Positions 1 to 7,391 of a DNA stretch of 64,000 nucleotides are shown here, in pieces. The notes below the pieces were generated by a model that had not been told where the DNA came from, did no database searches, and was given only the letters and a program-made list of their open reading frames with translations. The translations under genes and the position numbers were made by a program. The stretch is from assembly GCA_903912525.1 (NCBI GenBank), contig CAIWHK010000072.1:1-64000 (forward strand), read 5' to 3'. Position 1 is the stretch's first letter. Each line of letters begins with the position of its first letter. Origin of the DNA: an uncultured bacterium (GTDB taxonomy: Bacteria; Krumholzibacteriota; Krumholzibacteriia; LZORAL124-64-63).

Positions 1-43
1 CGGCGACGGCTGCGCGGCCTGTGACCATGAACGCGCCACGCGG

Positions 44-1054
44 CTACGGCCTGATCATGTAGGAAACCGGCACCTCGATCACGGGCACCGACTTCAGGTT
101 GGTGTAGACCTTCAGCGTGCCGGTGATGCGGCCCTGGGTCGCCACGGCGCGCGGGTCGTTCTTGTCGATGGGCTTGCCCGTCAGCTTGATGTGGGTCTCC
201 TGCCTGGGGACCGTCTCGACGATCTGGAACTTGACCTCGGGCAGGTCGCACTCCGCGCGCAGCACCTTGAAGTCCAGCGGCGGGCTGGACGCGGCGATCT
301 TGACGTCCTGGTCGAAGGTCGGCTGGTAGCGGAAGTTCACGACGTCCGGCGTCGGCGACAGTTCCATGGCGACGTAGGCCCGGATGTCGATGTCGATCGT
401 CGGCCGCTCGGGCACGTTGGTCGTCAGGCGCACCATGTCCTGGTGCTGGCCGGGCTCGAGCTTCGCCGGACGCGTCACTTCCAACATGCTCTTGTGCGGG
501 TCGCCGCCGACGTTGTTGGTCACCTTGACGCCGAACAGGCCCTTCTGCGAGGCGCTGCCCGCCTGCAACTTCAGGTTCAGGTCGGGCGCCGTGAAGCTGA
601 TCTCGCGCGTGGCGACCTCGCCGAACAGGGACTTCTGGAAACCGATGCGCTCGGCAACGGGGTCGAGGATCAGCACCGCCTTGACCTCGGCCGTCAACTG
701 GAACTCGAGCTTGCCCTGATCCGGGTCGTTCGACGTGATGTGGATCAGCTTGTGCACCGTGCCCGCGAAGGTCTTGCTGTCGAAGTGGACGGTCATGTCG
801 GTCGACTCGCCCGCCTTCAGCGCCTTGACCTTCAGTTCCGGCACCGTGCAGCCACAGTCGGCACGCACGTCGTCGATGATCAGCAGGCCGGCCCCGACGT
901 TGGTGACCTTGACCGTGAAGGAACGCGACTCCATCTGCTTCATCGTGCCCAGGTTGATGGAGGTGGGCTCAAGCTTGATGGACTGGGCCGAGGCGGCGCC
1001 CGCGACAAGCAGGACGGGCAGCAGCACGAGCGAAAGCAGCGGCAAACGACGCAT
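44..1054 (-). CDS. Exported DUF1573 protein
   Basis: Encodes 336 aa. Residues 1-24 form a signal peptide (basic start, leucine/valine-rich core, ASAQ cleavage region), so the product is exported. The mature protein opens with a DUF1573 (ASH/MSP-like Ig) domain at about residues 26-125, including the hallmark D-C-G-C-T motif at 66-70 after a conserved glycine-rich strand. DUF1573 domains are common in FCB bacteria; their molecular role is unproven and is usually taken as structural or binding. The rest looks like further beta-sandwich repeats. It has no partner on its strand and is divergent from cysE with about 200 bp between the two starts. The ATG start gives a complete signal peptide. Family confidence is high; function is unknown. 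Confidence 0.85.
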   Translation of the reverse strand: MRRLPLLSLVLLPVLLVAGAASAQSIKLEPTSINLGTMKQMESRSFTVKVTNVGAGLLIIDDVRADCGCTVPELKVKALKAGESTDMTVHFDSKTFAGTVHKLIHITSNDPDQGKLEFQLTAEVKAVLILDPVAERIGFQKSLFGEVATREISFTAPDLNLKLQAGSASQKGLFGVKVTNNVGGDPHKSMLEVTRPAKLEPGQHQDMVRLTTNVPERPTIDIDIRAYVAMELSPTPDVVNFRYQPTFDQDVKIAASSPPLDFKVLRAECDLPEVKFQIVETVPRQETHIKLTGKPIDKNDPRAVATQGRITGTLKVYTNLKSVPVIEVPVSYMIRP

Positions 1055-1257
1055 GGATCTGACTCTCCACCGGTTCGGGGACGGGGCGCGGACCTGAGCA
1101 TCGGTAAACCCCGCCCGGCGCTGCCGGTTCCGGGGTTTCGCGCCCCGACAGGATGCGCCCGATCCCCGTCCGTGGCAAGGGTCTCGTGTGGAATCCCGGC
1201 GGTGCGTTTGGGCAGGGTGGGGCTTATCTTGGAACCTTCTGCCAAGGGGGAACGACC

Positions 1258-2190
1258 GTGACCGACGACGAACGCCGCGAACGCCTGCGGGATGTGGCCC
1301 GCCGGCTCGAGGACAGCTACGAGGAACTGGGCGGGCTCAGCCGGCTCGGCCGCGAGCACCTGCCCTCGCCCCGGGACATCACCGCGCTGGTCGGCGAGCT
1401 GGTCGGCCTGGTGTTCCCGGGCTTCCACGGCGCCACGGCGCCCGCGGACGCCGACGTGGGCCGGCTGCTGGGCGAGCGCCTCGAGCGCGCGGCCGGCGAC
1501 CTGGCCACGGCCCTGGCCGCGATCCTGCGGTTCTGCCACCGCCAGGGCAGCCGCTGCGAGGACCTCTGGGCGCCCGCCGGCGACGGAGCGGCCGACCCCG
1601 GGACCGGCGATGACCGCTACCTGGCCGCCGCGCGGCGCCTGACCCTGGACTACCTGGACCGGCTGCCGGACATCCGGCGCCTGGTGGCCTCCGACGTGCG
1701 CGCCGCCTTCGAGGGCGACCCCGCGGCCACCAGCTGGGAAGAAGTCGTCCTCTGCTACCCGGGCGTGTTCGCCGTGACGGTGCACCGCCTGGCCCACCCG
1801 CTGCACGGGCAGGGCCTGCCGCTGCTCCCGCGCATGATGAGCGAGTGGGCGCACAGCCGCACCGGCATCGACATCCACCCGGGGGCGGCCATCGGCGCCT
1901 CGTTCTTCATCGACCACGGCACGGGTGTGGTGATCGGCGAGACCACGCGCATCGGCGCGCGCGTGAAGATCTACCAGGGCGTGACGCTCGGCGCGCTCAG
2001 CTTCCCGCGCAATCCCGACGGCACGCTGGTCAAGGGCGGCCAGCGCCACCCGACGATCGGCGACGGCGTCACCATCTACGCCAACGCGACCATCCTGGGC
2101 GGCGAGACCATGATCGGCGACGGCGCGGTCATCGGCGGCGGCGCCTGGATCACAGAGTCGGTGGCTGCGGGGGCTAAGGTCGTGAAATAG
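1258..2190 (+). CDS. cysE: Serine O-acetyltransferase
   Basis: Makes O-acetylserine from serine and acetyl-CoA, the first step of cysteine synthesis, in the cytoplasm. The 310-aa protein has an alpha-helical N-terminal half. A left-handed beta-helix follows from about residue 200, with hexapeptide repeats (GIDIHPGAAIG, the active-site segment DHGTGVVIGE, then RHPTIGDGV and a run of IG-type turns). The longer N-terminal half resembles the EpsC-like SATs of FCB bacteria rather than the 270-aa E. coli enzyme. I chose the GTG at 1258 because AGGGGG lies just upstream; an in-frame ATG at 1153 would add 35 residues of atypical sequence. No cysteine synthase is adjacent. A hairpin follows the stop codon. 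Confidence 0.93.
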   Translation: MTDDERRERLRDVARRLEDSYEELGGLSRLGREHLPSPRDITALVGELVGLVFPGFHGATAPADADVGRLLGERLERAAGDLATALAAILRFCHRQGSRCEDLWAPAGDGAADPGTGDDRYLAAARRLTLDYLDRLPDIRRLVASDVRAAFEGDPAATSWEEVVLCYPGVFAVTVHRLAHPLHGQGLPLLPRMMSEWAHSRTGIDIHPGAAIGASFFIDHGTGVVIGETTRIGARVKIYQGVTLGALSFPRNPDGTLVKGGQRHPTIGDGVTIYANATILGGETMIGDGAVIGGGAWITESVAAGAKVVK

Positions 2191-2216
2191 GGCGCGGGAG
2201 TCCGGCTCCTGCGCCC
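2190..2216 (+). terminator. Hairpin after cysE
   Basis: An 11-bp stem (GGGCGCGGGAG pairing with CTCCTGCGCCC, one G-U wobble) with a 5-nt loop begins at the last base of the cysE stop codon. There is no strong T tract, so it may be a weak or non-canonical terminator. Confidence 0.5.
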
Positions 2217-2279
2217 TGCTTCGCGCTTGCGGCCGGGGCAGGTGCTGCCCTCGCCTAATCCATGCTCGATCTCGATGGG

Positions 2280-2297
2280 ACTTGCGCCGGCGCAAGT
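2280..2297. repeat. 18-bp palindrome, copy 1
   Basis: Perfect palindrome ACTTGCGCCGGCGCAAGT. Its 14-bp core TTGCGCCGGCGCAA occurs six times in the window, only here and in and around the HNH endonuclease gene at 11.1-11.8 kb. Confidence 0.85.
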
Positions 2298-2398
2298 GCC
2301 CGGGGGCCTCACCACCTCCCGCCGCCGCAAGGCGTTCGGGAGCGCGCGTGCCCGCTGCGACCTGTCCACCGCCGGCGACAGCCCCTTCCGCACGCGCC

Positions 2399-2551
2399 TA
2401 CCGCCCGCGACGCCCGGCAGCCTCGTTGCTGCACGAGGTGGTCCGCACCAACCTCGAGACCCGGCTGGCCGGTGCGGCCGCCCGCGATGAATACGGCCGC
2501 GGCGTGCCCCTGCACGTCGAGGCTGCGCTGCGCAAGCCGCGCGAACCTAGC
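2399..2551 (+). pseudogene. Relic of IS91-like transposase N-terminus
   Basis: Translated in the frame starting at 2282, this segment reads AYRPRRPAASLLHEVVRTN and continues through LETRLAGAAARDEYGRG to an LHVEAALRK end. That matches the start of the zinc-binding N-terminal region of IS91-type transposases (pattern YRPR-P--s-LY-vV---LETfla-a----g-GlP-fVE-E-R) as I remember it. The frame then stops; the zinc-binding cysteines and the HUH/Y1 catalytic domain are absent. It is therefore a truncated remnant, not a working transposase. The match is from memory of the family and was not searched. Confidence 0.5.
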
Positions 2552-2562
2552 TGAACCAGAAC

Positions 2563-2576
2563 TTGCGCCGGCGCAA
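2563..2576. repeat. 14-bp palindrome, copy 2
   Basis: TTGCGCCGGCGCAA, preceded by AC and followed by CT, so it matches copy 1 over 16 of 18 bases. It lies just after the transposase relic. Confidence 0.85.
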
Positions 2577-2712
2577 CTCCCAGCCGGATAACAGCCAGAC
2601 ATCAATTGTGCAATTCGCAAATTGAGATTGCGATCAGCGCACCGCACATGGTCGCTGTTGTCATTCCTGCAGGGGGTGGTGGACGAGGCCGCCGGGGCGG
2701 CACGCGTGCGCA

Positions 2713-2844
2713 GTTCATCTCACCGGCAGCCACCAACCGCTCCTGCACGAAGCCATCAGCCAGTCGTTGGCCGGCCGCACGGCGATGCTCAACCTGTGGC
2801 CGTTCTCCAGGCCCGAATTGCGCCGGTACAAGGGCGCGCCGCCG
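2713..2844 (+). pseudogene. Relic of AAA/DUF4143-type ATPase
   Basis: In the frame of the ATG at 2767, the DNA translates as VHLTGSHQPLLHEAISQSLA followed by GRTAMLNLWPFSRPELRR. This closely resembles the segment of AAA_14/DUF4143 ATPases that follows Walker B (pattern ilTGSqq-ll-e-vsqSLAGR-a-l-L-PfS--EL). No Walker A or B lies upstream and no DUF4143 domain downstream, so about 40 codons survive. The family match is from memory; a profile search would settle it. Confidence 0.5.
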
Positions 2845-3055
2845 GAGGTCCGCTTCGGCGCCGCTGCGTTCATGCATCGTTTCGGCAGTTGCCTCAGCGA
2901 GCCCGGCAGTTCCGCGGATGAAGGCGTCTGTCCGAAGCGGCCCAACTATCCTCCGATTGGCGGCTGGGCAAACCGCGTGTCCGCATGCTAGCCTGCCGGA
3001 GCGACGGTGCCCAGCCGGGCAACGCCTTGTATTCTCGCCCGGAAACGGGGATCCC

Positions 3056-3673
3056 ATGTACTGGCGACGACACCTGCTCTCGCTCGGGTGGCTGGTCGCG
3101 GCCTGCGGTACGGCCACGGCCCGCGATTGCCCCCTTACGATCGACAATCCGTGCTTCTACGACCGCGCCGAGGGCTACGTCTGGTTCGGCCGGCATTGGG
3201 ACGGTTCCACGATCTCTGTCGGCCAGACTGTGCACCTGGACTGCCCGACCCGGATCATCGGCCTGGAACTGCAGTTCCAGAAGTTCGTGGGACTGCTCGA
3301 GGGTGACCCGATCCGGATCGGGATCATGTCTGAGGACGCGACCGTTCGCTACGCGGAGGTCGTGTGCCCGATGCCGGCGTTCGAGGACTGGGCATCGGCC
3401 TATTTCGAGATCGGCGCGGCGTGCCCGCAACTCGAGCCCGGCGAATACCTGGTTGGGGCCACGACGGACGTTCCCCGTCATGGCGGCCTGGCCTACTGCA
3501 GGATCGGCGATTCCTATCCGTACGGCGAACGTAGAGTCTCAGGAAACGGATTGGCCGGTCCTTGGAGTGCCGCCCAAGATCCGCTGGACCTCCGCTTCCA
3601 CCTCTACCTCGAAGCGCCGCCCGTCGCGGTGGAGACGGTAGACTGGGGACGGTTGCGCGCCCTTTACCGCTAG
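3056..3673 (+). CDS. Small secreted protein with WGRLRALYR tail
   Basis: A 205-aa protein of unknown function. Residues 1-22 form a signal peptide (MYWRRH start, hydrophobic stretch, ACGTATA cleavage region). The mature part has seven cysteines or so (for example DCP, NPCF, LDCP, VVCP, AACP, AYCR), suggesting disulfides and an extracellular location. The C-terminus is WGRLRALYR, resembling WGEIKSLFR at the end of the unrelated secreted protein at 34939-35547. I infer a short shared sorting or anchoring signal. The ATG at 3056 gives a complete signal peptide, although the frame is open upstream. The gene sits alone among decayed mobile DNA. I do not recognise a named domain. Confidence 0.7.
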   Translation: MYWRRHLLSLGWLVAACGTATARDCPLTIDNPCFYDRAEGYVWFGRHWDGSTISVGQTVHLDCPTRIIGLELQFQKFVGLLEGDPIRIGIMSEDATVRYAEVVCPMPAFEDWASAYFEIGAACPQLEPGEYLVGATTDVPRHGGLAYCRIGDSYPYGERRVSGNGLAGPWSAAQDPLDLRFHLYLEAPPVAVETVDWGRLRALYR

Positions 3674-3708
3674 TGCGCGACGGCAGGGCTGGTCCAACGC
3701 ATCGCAGG

Positions 3709-3835
3709 GTGGACTTCCCCTGGTTTCGTAGACACCCCTCAGGTCGTTCCTGAGGCGCGCTCAAACGCCTCGGGACTGACGTTGCCGATGTGGCCATGGC
3801 GGCGGCGCTTGGATCGCCGAGTCGGTGCCTCAGGG
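3709..3835 (-). pseudogene. 3' end of an IS3-family element
   Basis: On the minus strand this translates as KRRRHGHIGNVSPEAFERAS, then GTT and a stop at 3739-3741. This fits the C-terminus of IS3-family transposase OrfB (pattern RRHs-LGyvSPe-FE). Just beyond the stop, 3710-3734 contains TGGACTTCCCCTGGTTTCG, which looks like an IS3 terminal inverted repeat (TGaacTTCCCC type). The upstream integrase core (DDE) is missing, so only the last 3' piece of the element remains, abutting gatD. Confidence 0.55.
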
Positions 3836-3874
3836 GCCAGAGTCATCAAGAAGGGCCCCGCGGCCTCGTTTCGC

Positions 3875-5266
3875 CTACTTCCAATGCGAAGAGATAAACG
3901 CCGCCACCTCCGGACTGCCCCCCTGCAGCACCAGGTACCCGTCGTGCGGCTCGCGGTCGGTGATCTCGCCGTTGACCGGCGTCAGCATCAGCCGCCGCAC
4001 CTCGTCGTGGTCCTGGCTCTGGCCCAGCGCCCAGCCCAGCTTCACGTAGGCCACCTCGGGCAGCATGTTCGCCGCCGGGATCACGCCCAGGCCCATCAGT
4101 TCGCGGCCCGTCTCGTAGACGTACATCTGCACGTAGCCCCACATCGTCTGCACCGTCATGTAGACGTGCACGCCGGCCGAGCGCGCCCGGTCCAGCGCCG
4201 GGTAGAGCGGCTTGTTGACGTGGCCGAGGCCCGTGCCCGCGATGACGATGCCCTTGTAGCCGGCGGCGATCAGCGAGTCGATGATGTCCGGCTTCATGTT
4301 CGGGTAGTAGTAGACCAGCGACACGCGGTCGTCGAAGACGGCCTTCAGGTCCACCTTGCGTTCCGTGCGGCGGCGCCGGTAGTCGTCGCGGTACGGCGTG
4401 ACGCCCGTCAGGTCGACCTTGCCCAGGGGGATGTCGCTGAGGGTGCGGAACGTCGACCGGTAGCTCGAGTGCATCTTGCGCACGCGGGTGCCGCGGTGCA
4501 GCAGGCCGTACTCGTCCGACGTGGGGCCGAACATGCAGACCATCACCTCGGCGATGTCCGAGGTGGCGGCCGTGCGCGTGGCGTTGATCAGGTTGATCGC
4601 CGCGTCGGATGACGGCCGGTCGCTGCTGCGCTGGCTGCCCACCATCACCACGGGCACCGGCAGGTCCTGCAGCATGAACGACAGCGCGGCGGCCGTGTGG
4701 TGCATGGTGTCGGTGCCGTGCCCGACGACGATGCCGGCCACGCCCTTTTCGATCTCGGCGGCGATCGCGCGCGCCGTGCCCATCCACTGCTCGGGCCCCA
4801 TGTTCTCCGAGAACACGCCGTAGAGCTTCTCGGTCTCCATGTTGCAGATGTCGGCCAGCTCGGGCACCGAGCCGTAGAGCTCGCCCGGGCTGAAGGCGGG
4901 GATCACCGCGCCAGTGCGGTAGTCCAGCCGGCTGGCGATGGTGCCGCCGGTGCCCAGCAGCTTGACGCGCGGCTTCTTCGGGTCGTGCGGGAAGGCGCGC
5001 TCGGGGATCTGGTAGTGCGCCTCCTTGCGGCCGTGCACGCTGATGCGGTGCACGGTGTCGTGGCGCACGCCGATGTTGTAGCCGGTGTCCAGCTTCAGCA
5101 CGATGTGGTCGGCGTCGGCCGTCTCGCTGCGCGGCAGGATGAGGCCCGAGAAGTCGCCGCGCTTCGTGTGCAGCGTGGCCAGGCTCCAGACCGGCGCCGA
5201 CTGCGCCTTGAGCAGGTCCAGCGTGGGGGAGCGGTAGCCCTTGAAATCGCCGGTGTCCGCGTTCAC
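3875..5266 (-). CDS. gatD: Glu-tRNA(Gln) amidotransferase subunit D (asparaginase-like)
   Basis: Glutaminase subunit of the archaeal-type GatDE complex, which converts Glu-tRNA(Gln) to Gln-tRNA(Gln). The 463-aa protein has the N-terminal GatD-specific beta-barrel (about residues 1-95) and then a type-I asparaginase domain. The asparaginase motif GTGGTIAS is at 105-112 (Thr106 the expected nucleophile) and a second motif, GHGTDTMHHT, carries the Thr-Asp pair. The length and N-terminal extension separate GatD from plain L-asparaginase (about 330 aa). The GTG start at 5266 has an AAGGAGG Shine-Dalgarno, and its first bases overlap the gatE stop (GTGA), implying translational coupling. GatDE is regarded as an archaeal system, so its presence here is unusual. 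An asparaginase-only role is unlikely given gatE next door. Confidence 0.93.
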   Translation of the reverse strand: MNADTGDFKGYRSPTLDLLKAQSAPVWSLATLHTKRGDFSGLILPRSETADADHIVLKLDTGYNIGVRHDTVHRISVHGRKEAHYQIPERAFPHDPKKPRVKLLGTGGTIASRLDYRTGAVIPAFSPGELYGSVPELADICNMETEKLYGVFSENMGPEQWMGTARAIAAEIEKGVAGIVVGHGTDTMHHTAAALSFMLQDLPVPVVMVGSQRSSDRPSSDAAINLINATRTAATSDIAEVMVCMFGPTSDEYGLLHRGTRVRKMHSSYRSTFRTLSDIPLGKVDLTGVTPYRDDYRRRRTERKVDLKAVFDDRVSLVYYYPNMKPDIIDSLIAAGYKGIVIAGTGLGHVNKPLYPALDRARSAGVHVYMTVQTMWGYVQMYVYETGRELMGLGVIPAANMLPEVAYVKLGWALGQSQDHDEVRRLMLTPVNGEITDREPHDGYLVLQGGSPEVAAFISSHWK

Positions 5267-7146
5267 GAGCGCGCCTCCTTGGGGGATCCCTCGAGCCATT
5301 CGCGCACGAGCTTGCCGGGCACGAGGCCCCGCAGCCCGGGCATGACCGCGCCCATCAGCGCCTCGGTGCGGCGGTCGCCCTCGGCGGGCCACTGGGCGCC
5401 GCCCGCGCCGCCGGCGGCCAGCGCCACGGCCAGCGCTTCGTCGAACTGCCGACGGCCGGCCTTGTCGTCGATGCGCGCGGCGACCTCCTCCTCGGCGGCC
5501 CAGAGCGCCTCGGGGATGAGCCGACCGGCCGCGAGCCCGGCGACGACCTCTTCCCACCAGGGGCCGGCCGCGCGCAGGCTGGCCGGGCGCGGCGTCGAGC
5601 GGTCCAGCAGCAGTGACGCCAGTTGCGTGGGGGTGAACGTCGCATCCTTCGGCAGCCGCGCCGCCAGGTGCTCGAACAGGTCCCAGGCGCGGTGGCGGCT
5701 GAGCCGGTGGGCCAGGTCGGCGCCCACGCCGAGCTCCTGCAGCTTCACGAGGCGCTCCCACGGGCGCAGCGGCAGCCGCGCGGCGATGCCGTCGATGCGG
5801 GCATCCTCGAGCGGGATGGGCGGCAGGTCGGTGTCCGGGTACATGCGGTCGGCGCCGGGTAGGATGCGCTCGAAGCCGTTGGTGCCGTCGTCCAGCGCCT
5901 GGCGCGTCTCGTTCGGCACGCCGGCCACAGCGTCTCGGGCGCGGATGGCGATCTCGCGCGCGGCGGTCTCCACATCGGGCCGGTTGCCCCAGACCAGGAT
6001 GAGCGGCATGTCGGCCGCGGTGCCGCAGGCCTTGCTGACGCGGCCCCACTCGGTGCTCGAGAGCGAGGGCGCCGTCTGCGTCGAGACCACCAGGTTCGGC
6101 AGCTGGTCCAGGCAGGCGATGACGCGCACGCGGTCGCTGAACTCCTGGAGGAACGACGTGTGCGGCTGCGTCTGCACCTCGAGCAGGCCCTGGAAGCCCG
6201 GCAGCGGGCAGGCGCCCACCATGGCGCCCTGGGCCACGGCCTGGGCGATGAAGCTGCAGGCGGTGCCGCGCACCTGCGTGGTGACGTCGACCAGGCGGTC
6301 CGGGATGCTGTCGGCGGTGACGCCGCGCTTGGCCAGCTCGCTGCGGATGCCCAGCAGCGAGCGCTGCCTGAGCGCCTCGTTGTGGGTCAGCCGGCCGACA
6401 TCACGCAGGCTGGGCACGCCCTTGATCTCGACGCGCGTGCCGCCGTTCACGCTGACGTTGACGTCCTGGCGGGCGGCGCCGGCGCCGGTGCGGACCATGC
6501 CGCCGCTGCGCGCGAGGAAGCGCAGGATCTGCCCGACGGCCACCGCTTCCTGCGGCGTGACCATGTCGGGATCGGTCACCGTCTCGATCAGCGGCATGCC
6601 CAGGCGGTCGGTGCGATAGACGCGGCGGTGGCCCTGGTCGCTGACCTCGCGGCAGGAGTCCTCCTCGATGCTGATCTGCCGGATGCGCACCGTGCGCGCG
6701 CCGAACGGGACGCGGCCGTCGGTGCCGATGATCGCCGTGCGCTGGAAGCCGGTGGGGATGCTGCCGTCCAGGTACTGCTTGCGGGTGATGTGCACTTCGC
6801 TGACGACGTTGCAGCCCAGCAGCATCGCCATCAGCAGGCTGCCGTCCAGGGCCACGTCGTCCATCTCGAAGGGCGGCGCATCGTCCATCTCGTATGTGCA
6901 GACCGTCTCGCGGTTCAGCAGGTAGACGATCTCCTTGTGCGTCTTGAATTCCATCAGCGCGGTGCCGTCGTACTCGCCCATCTCCGAGAGCGTCGGACGC
7001 ATGTGGCGCAGGATCTCCGCGTCGTGCGTGTCGCGGTTGTAGCGCCCGGCCGGGCAACGGCAGAACAGCTTGCGCACCGTCAGCAGCTGCTGGTGGATCT
7101 CGAGCCCGCAGCGGAAGCCGAGGGCGGCGTAGTCGTCGTCCGACAT
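5263..7146 (-). CDS. gatE: Glu-tRNA(Gln) amidotransferase subunit E
   Basis: tRNA-binding kinase/transamidase subunit of GatDE: it phosphorylates Glu-tRNA(Gln) and transfers ammonia delivered by GatD. The 627-aa protein starts with the GatB/E signature GLEIHQQL and a cysteine pair (LFCRCPAG). An AspRS-like GAD insertion follows near GVPNETRQALDDGTNGFERI, with PGADRMYPDTDLPPI next to it, and the C-terminus ends with a YqeY-like tail domain. The GAD insertion and length mark it as GatE rather than GatB (about 480 aa). I chose the ATG at 7146 because archaeal GatE proteins begin within about 10 residues of GLEIHQQ; a GTG at 7224 would add 26 residues. It is followed at once by gatD (4-bp overlap) and diverges from rex. 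Confidence 0.92.
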   Translation of the reverse strand: MSDDDYAALGFRCGLEIHQQLLTVRKLFCRCPAGRYNRDTHDAEILRHMRPTLSEMGEYDGTALMEFKTHKEIVYLLNRETVCTYEMDDAPPFEMDDVALDGSLLMAMLLGCNVVSEVHITRKQYLDGSIPTGFQRTAIIGTDGRVPFGARTVRIRQISIEEDSCREVSDQGHRRVYRTDRLGMPLIETVTDPDMVTPQEAVAVGQILRFLARSGGMVRTGAGAARQDVNVSVNGGTRVEIKGVPSLRDVGRLTHNEALRQRSLLGIRSELAKRGVTADSIPDRLVDVTTQVRGTACSFIAQAVAQGAMVGACPLPGFQGLLEVQTQPHTSFLQEFSDRVRVIACLDQLPNLVVSTQTAPSLSSTEWGRVSKACGTAADMPLILVWGNRPDVETAAREIAIRARDAVAGVPNETRQALDDGTNGFERILPGADRMYPDTDLPPIPLEDARIDGIAARLPLRPWERLVKLQELGVGADLAHRLSRHRAWDLFEHLAARLPKDATFTPTQLASLLLDRSTPRPASLRAAGPWWEEVVAGLAAGRLIPEALWAAEEEVAARIDDKAGRRQFDEALAVALAAGGAGGAQWPAEGDRRTEALMGAVMPGLRGLVPGKLVREWLEGSPKEARS

Positions 7147-7270
7147 CGTGCCGTAGGCGGGCAACGGTTGCAGCAGCCAGGGATCGGACAGTCGGTACTG
7201 GGAGGACAGGGACACGGCAGCCACCTTGCTGGGGGAGCACGACCCGGGCGGCGCGCGGGGTGGCGCCGCC

Positions 7271-7309
7271 TGTCAACCGGTTGACACCCGATTACATATC
7301 GAATATGGT
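7271..7309 (+). promoter_or_regulatory. rex promoter with palindromic operator
   Basis: A perfect 16-bp palindrome, TGTCAACCGGTTGACA (7271-7286), contains a consensus -35 (TTGACA, 7281-7286). Exactly 17 bp later comes TATGGT (7304-7309) as a -10. The palindrome over the -35 suggests repression, possibly autoregulation by Rex, but it does not match the usual Rex box (TTGTGA-N6-TCACAA). The leader to the rex TTG is about 75 nt. Confidence 0.6.
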
Positions 7310-7391
7310 GAATCGTCAAACCTGTAACAAGCCGCCGGAACGTGTTCCCCGACAAGCGTTCCGGCGACGGTCCCTTCCGCGGAGGCGGGTC

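Larger units (their letters stand above)
2191..3055. other. Gene-free stretch with decayed elements
   Basis: I find no intact gene in these 865 bp. It holds the cysE hairpin, two copies of a 14-18 bp palindrome, a translated relic of an IS91-like transposase and a relic of an AAA/DUF4143-type ATPase (listed separately). The remainder shows no convincing coding signal. It reads as a landing zone for mobile or accessory DNA that has since decayed. Confidence 0.6.

Noticed and set aside
4697-6619. Long plus-strand open frame antisense to gatDE
   Set aside because: GC-rich codons on one strand leave the other open; the translation has no domain-like features, while GatD/GatE are unmistakable.
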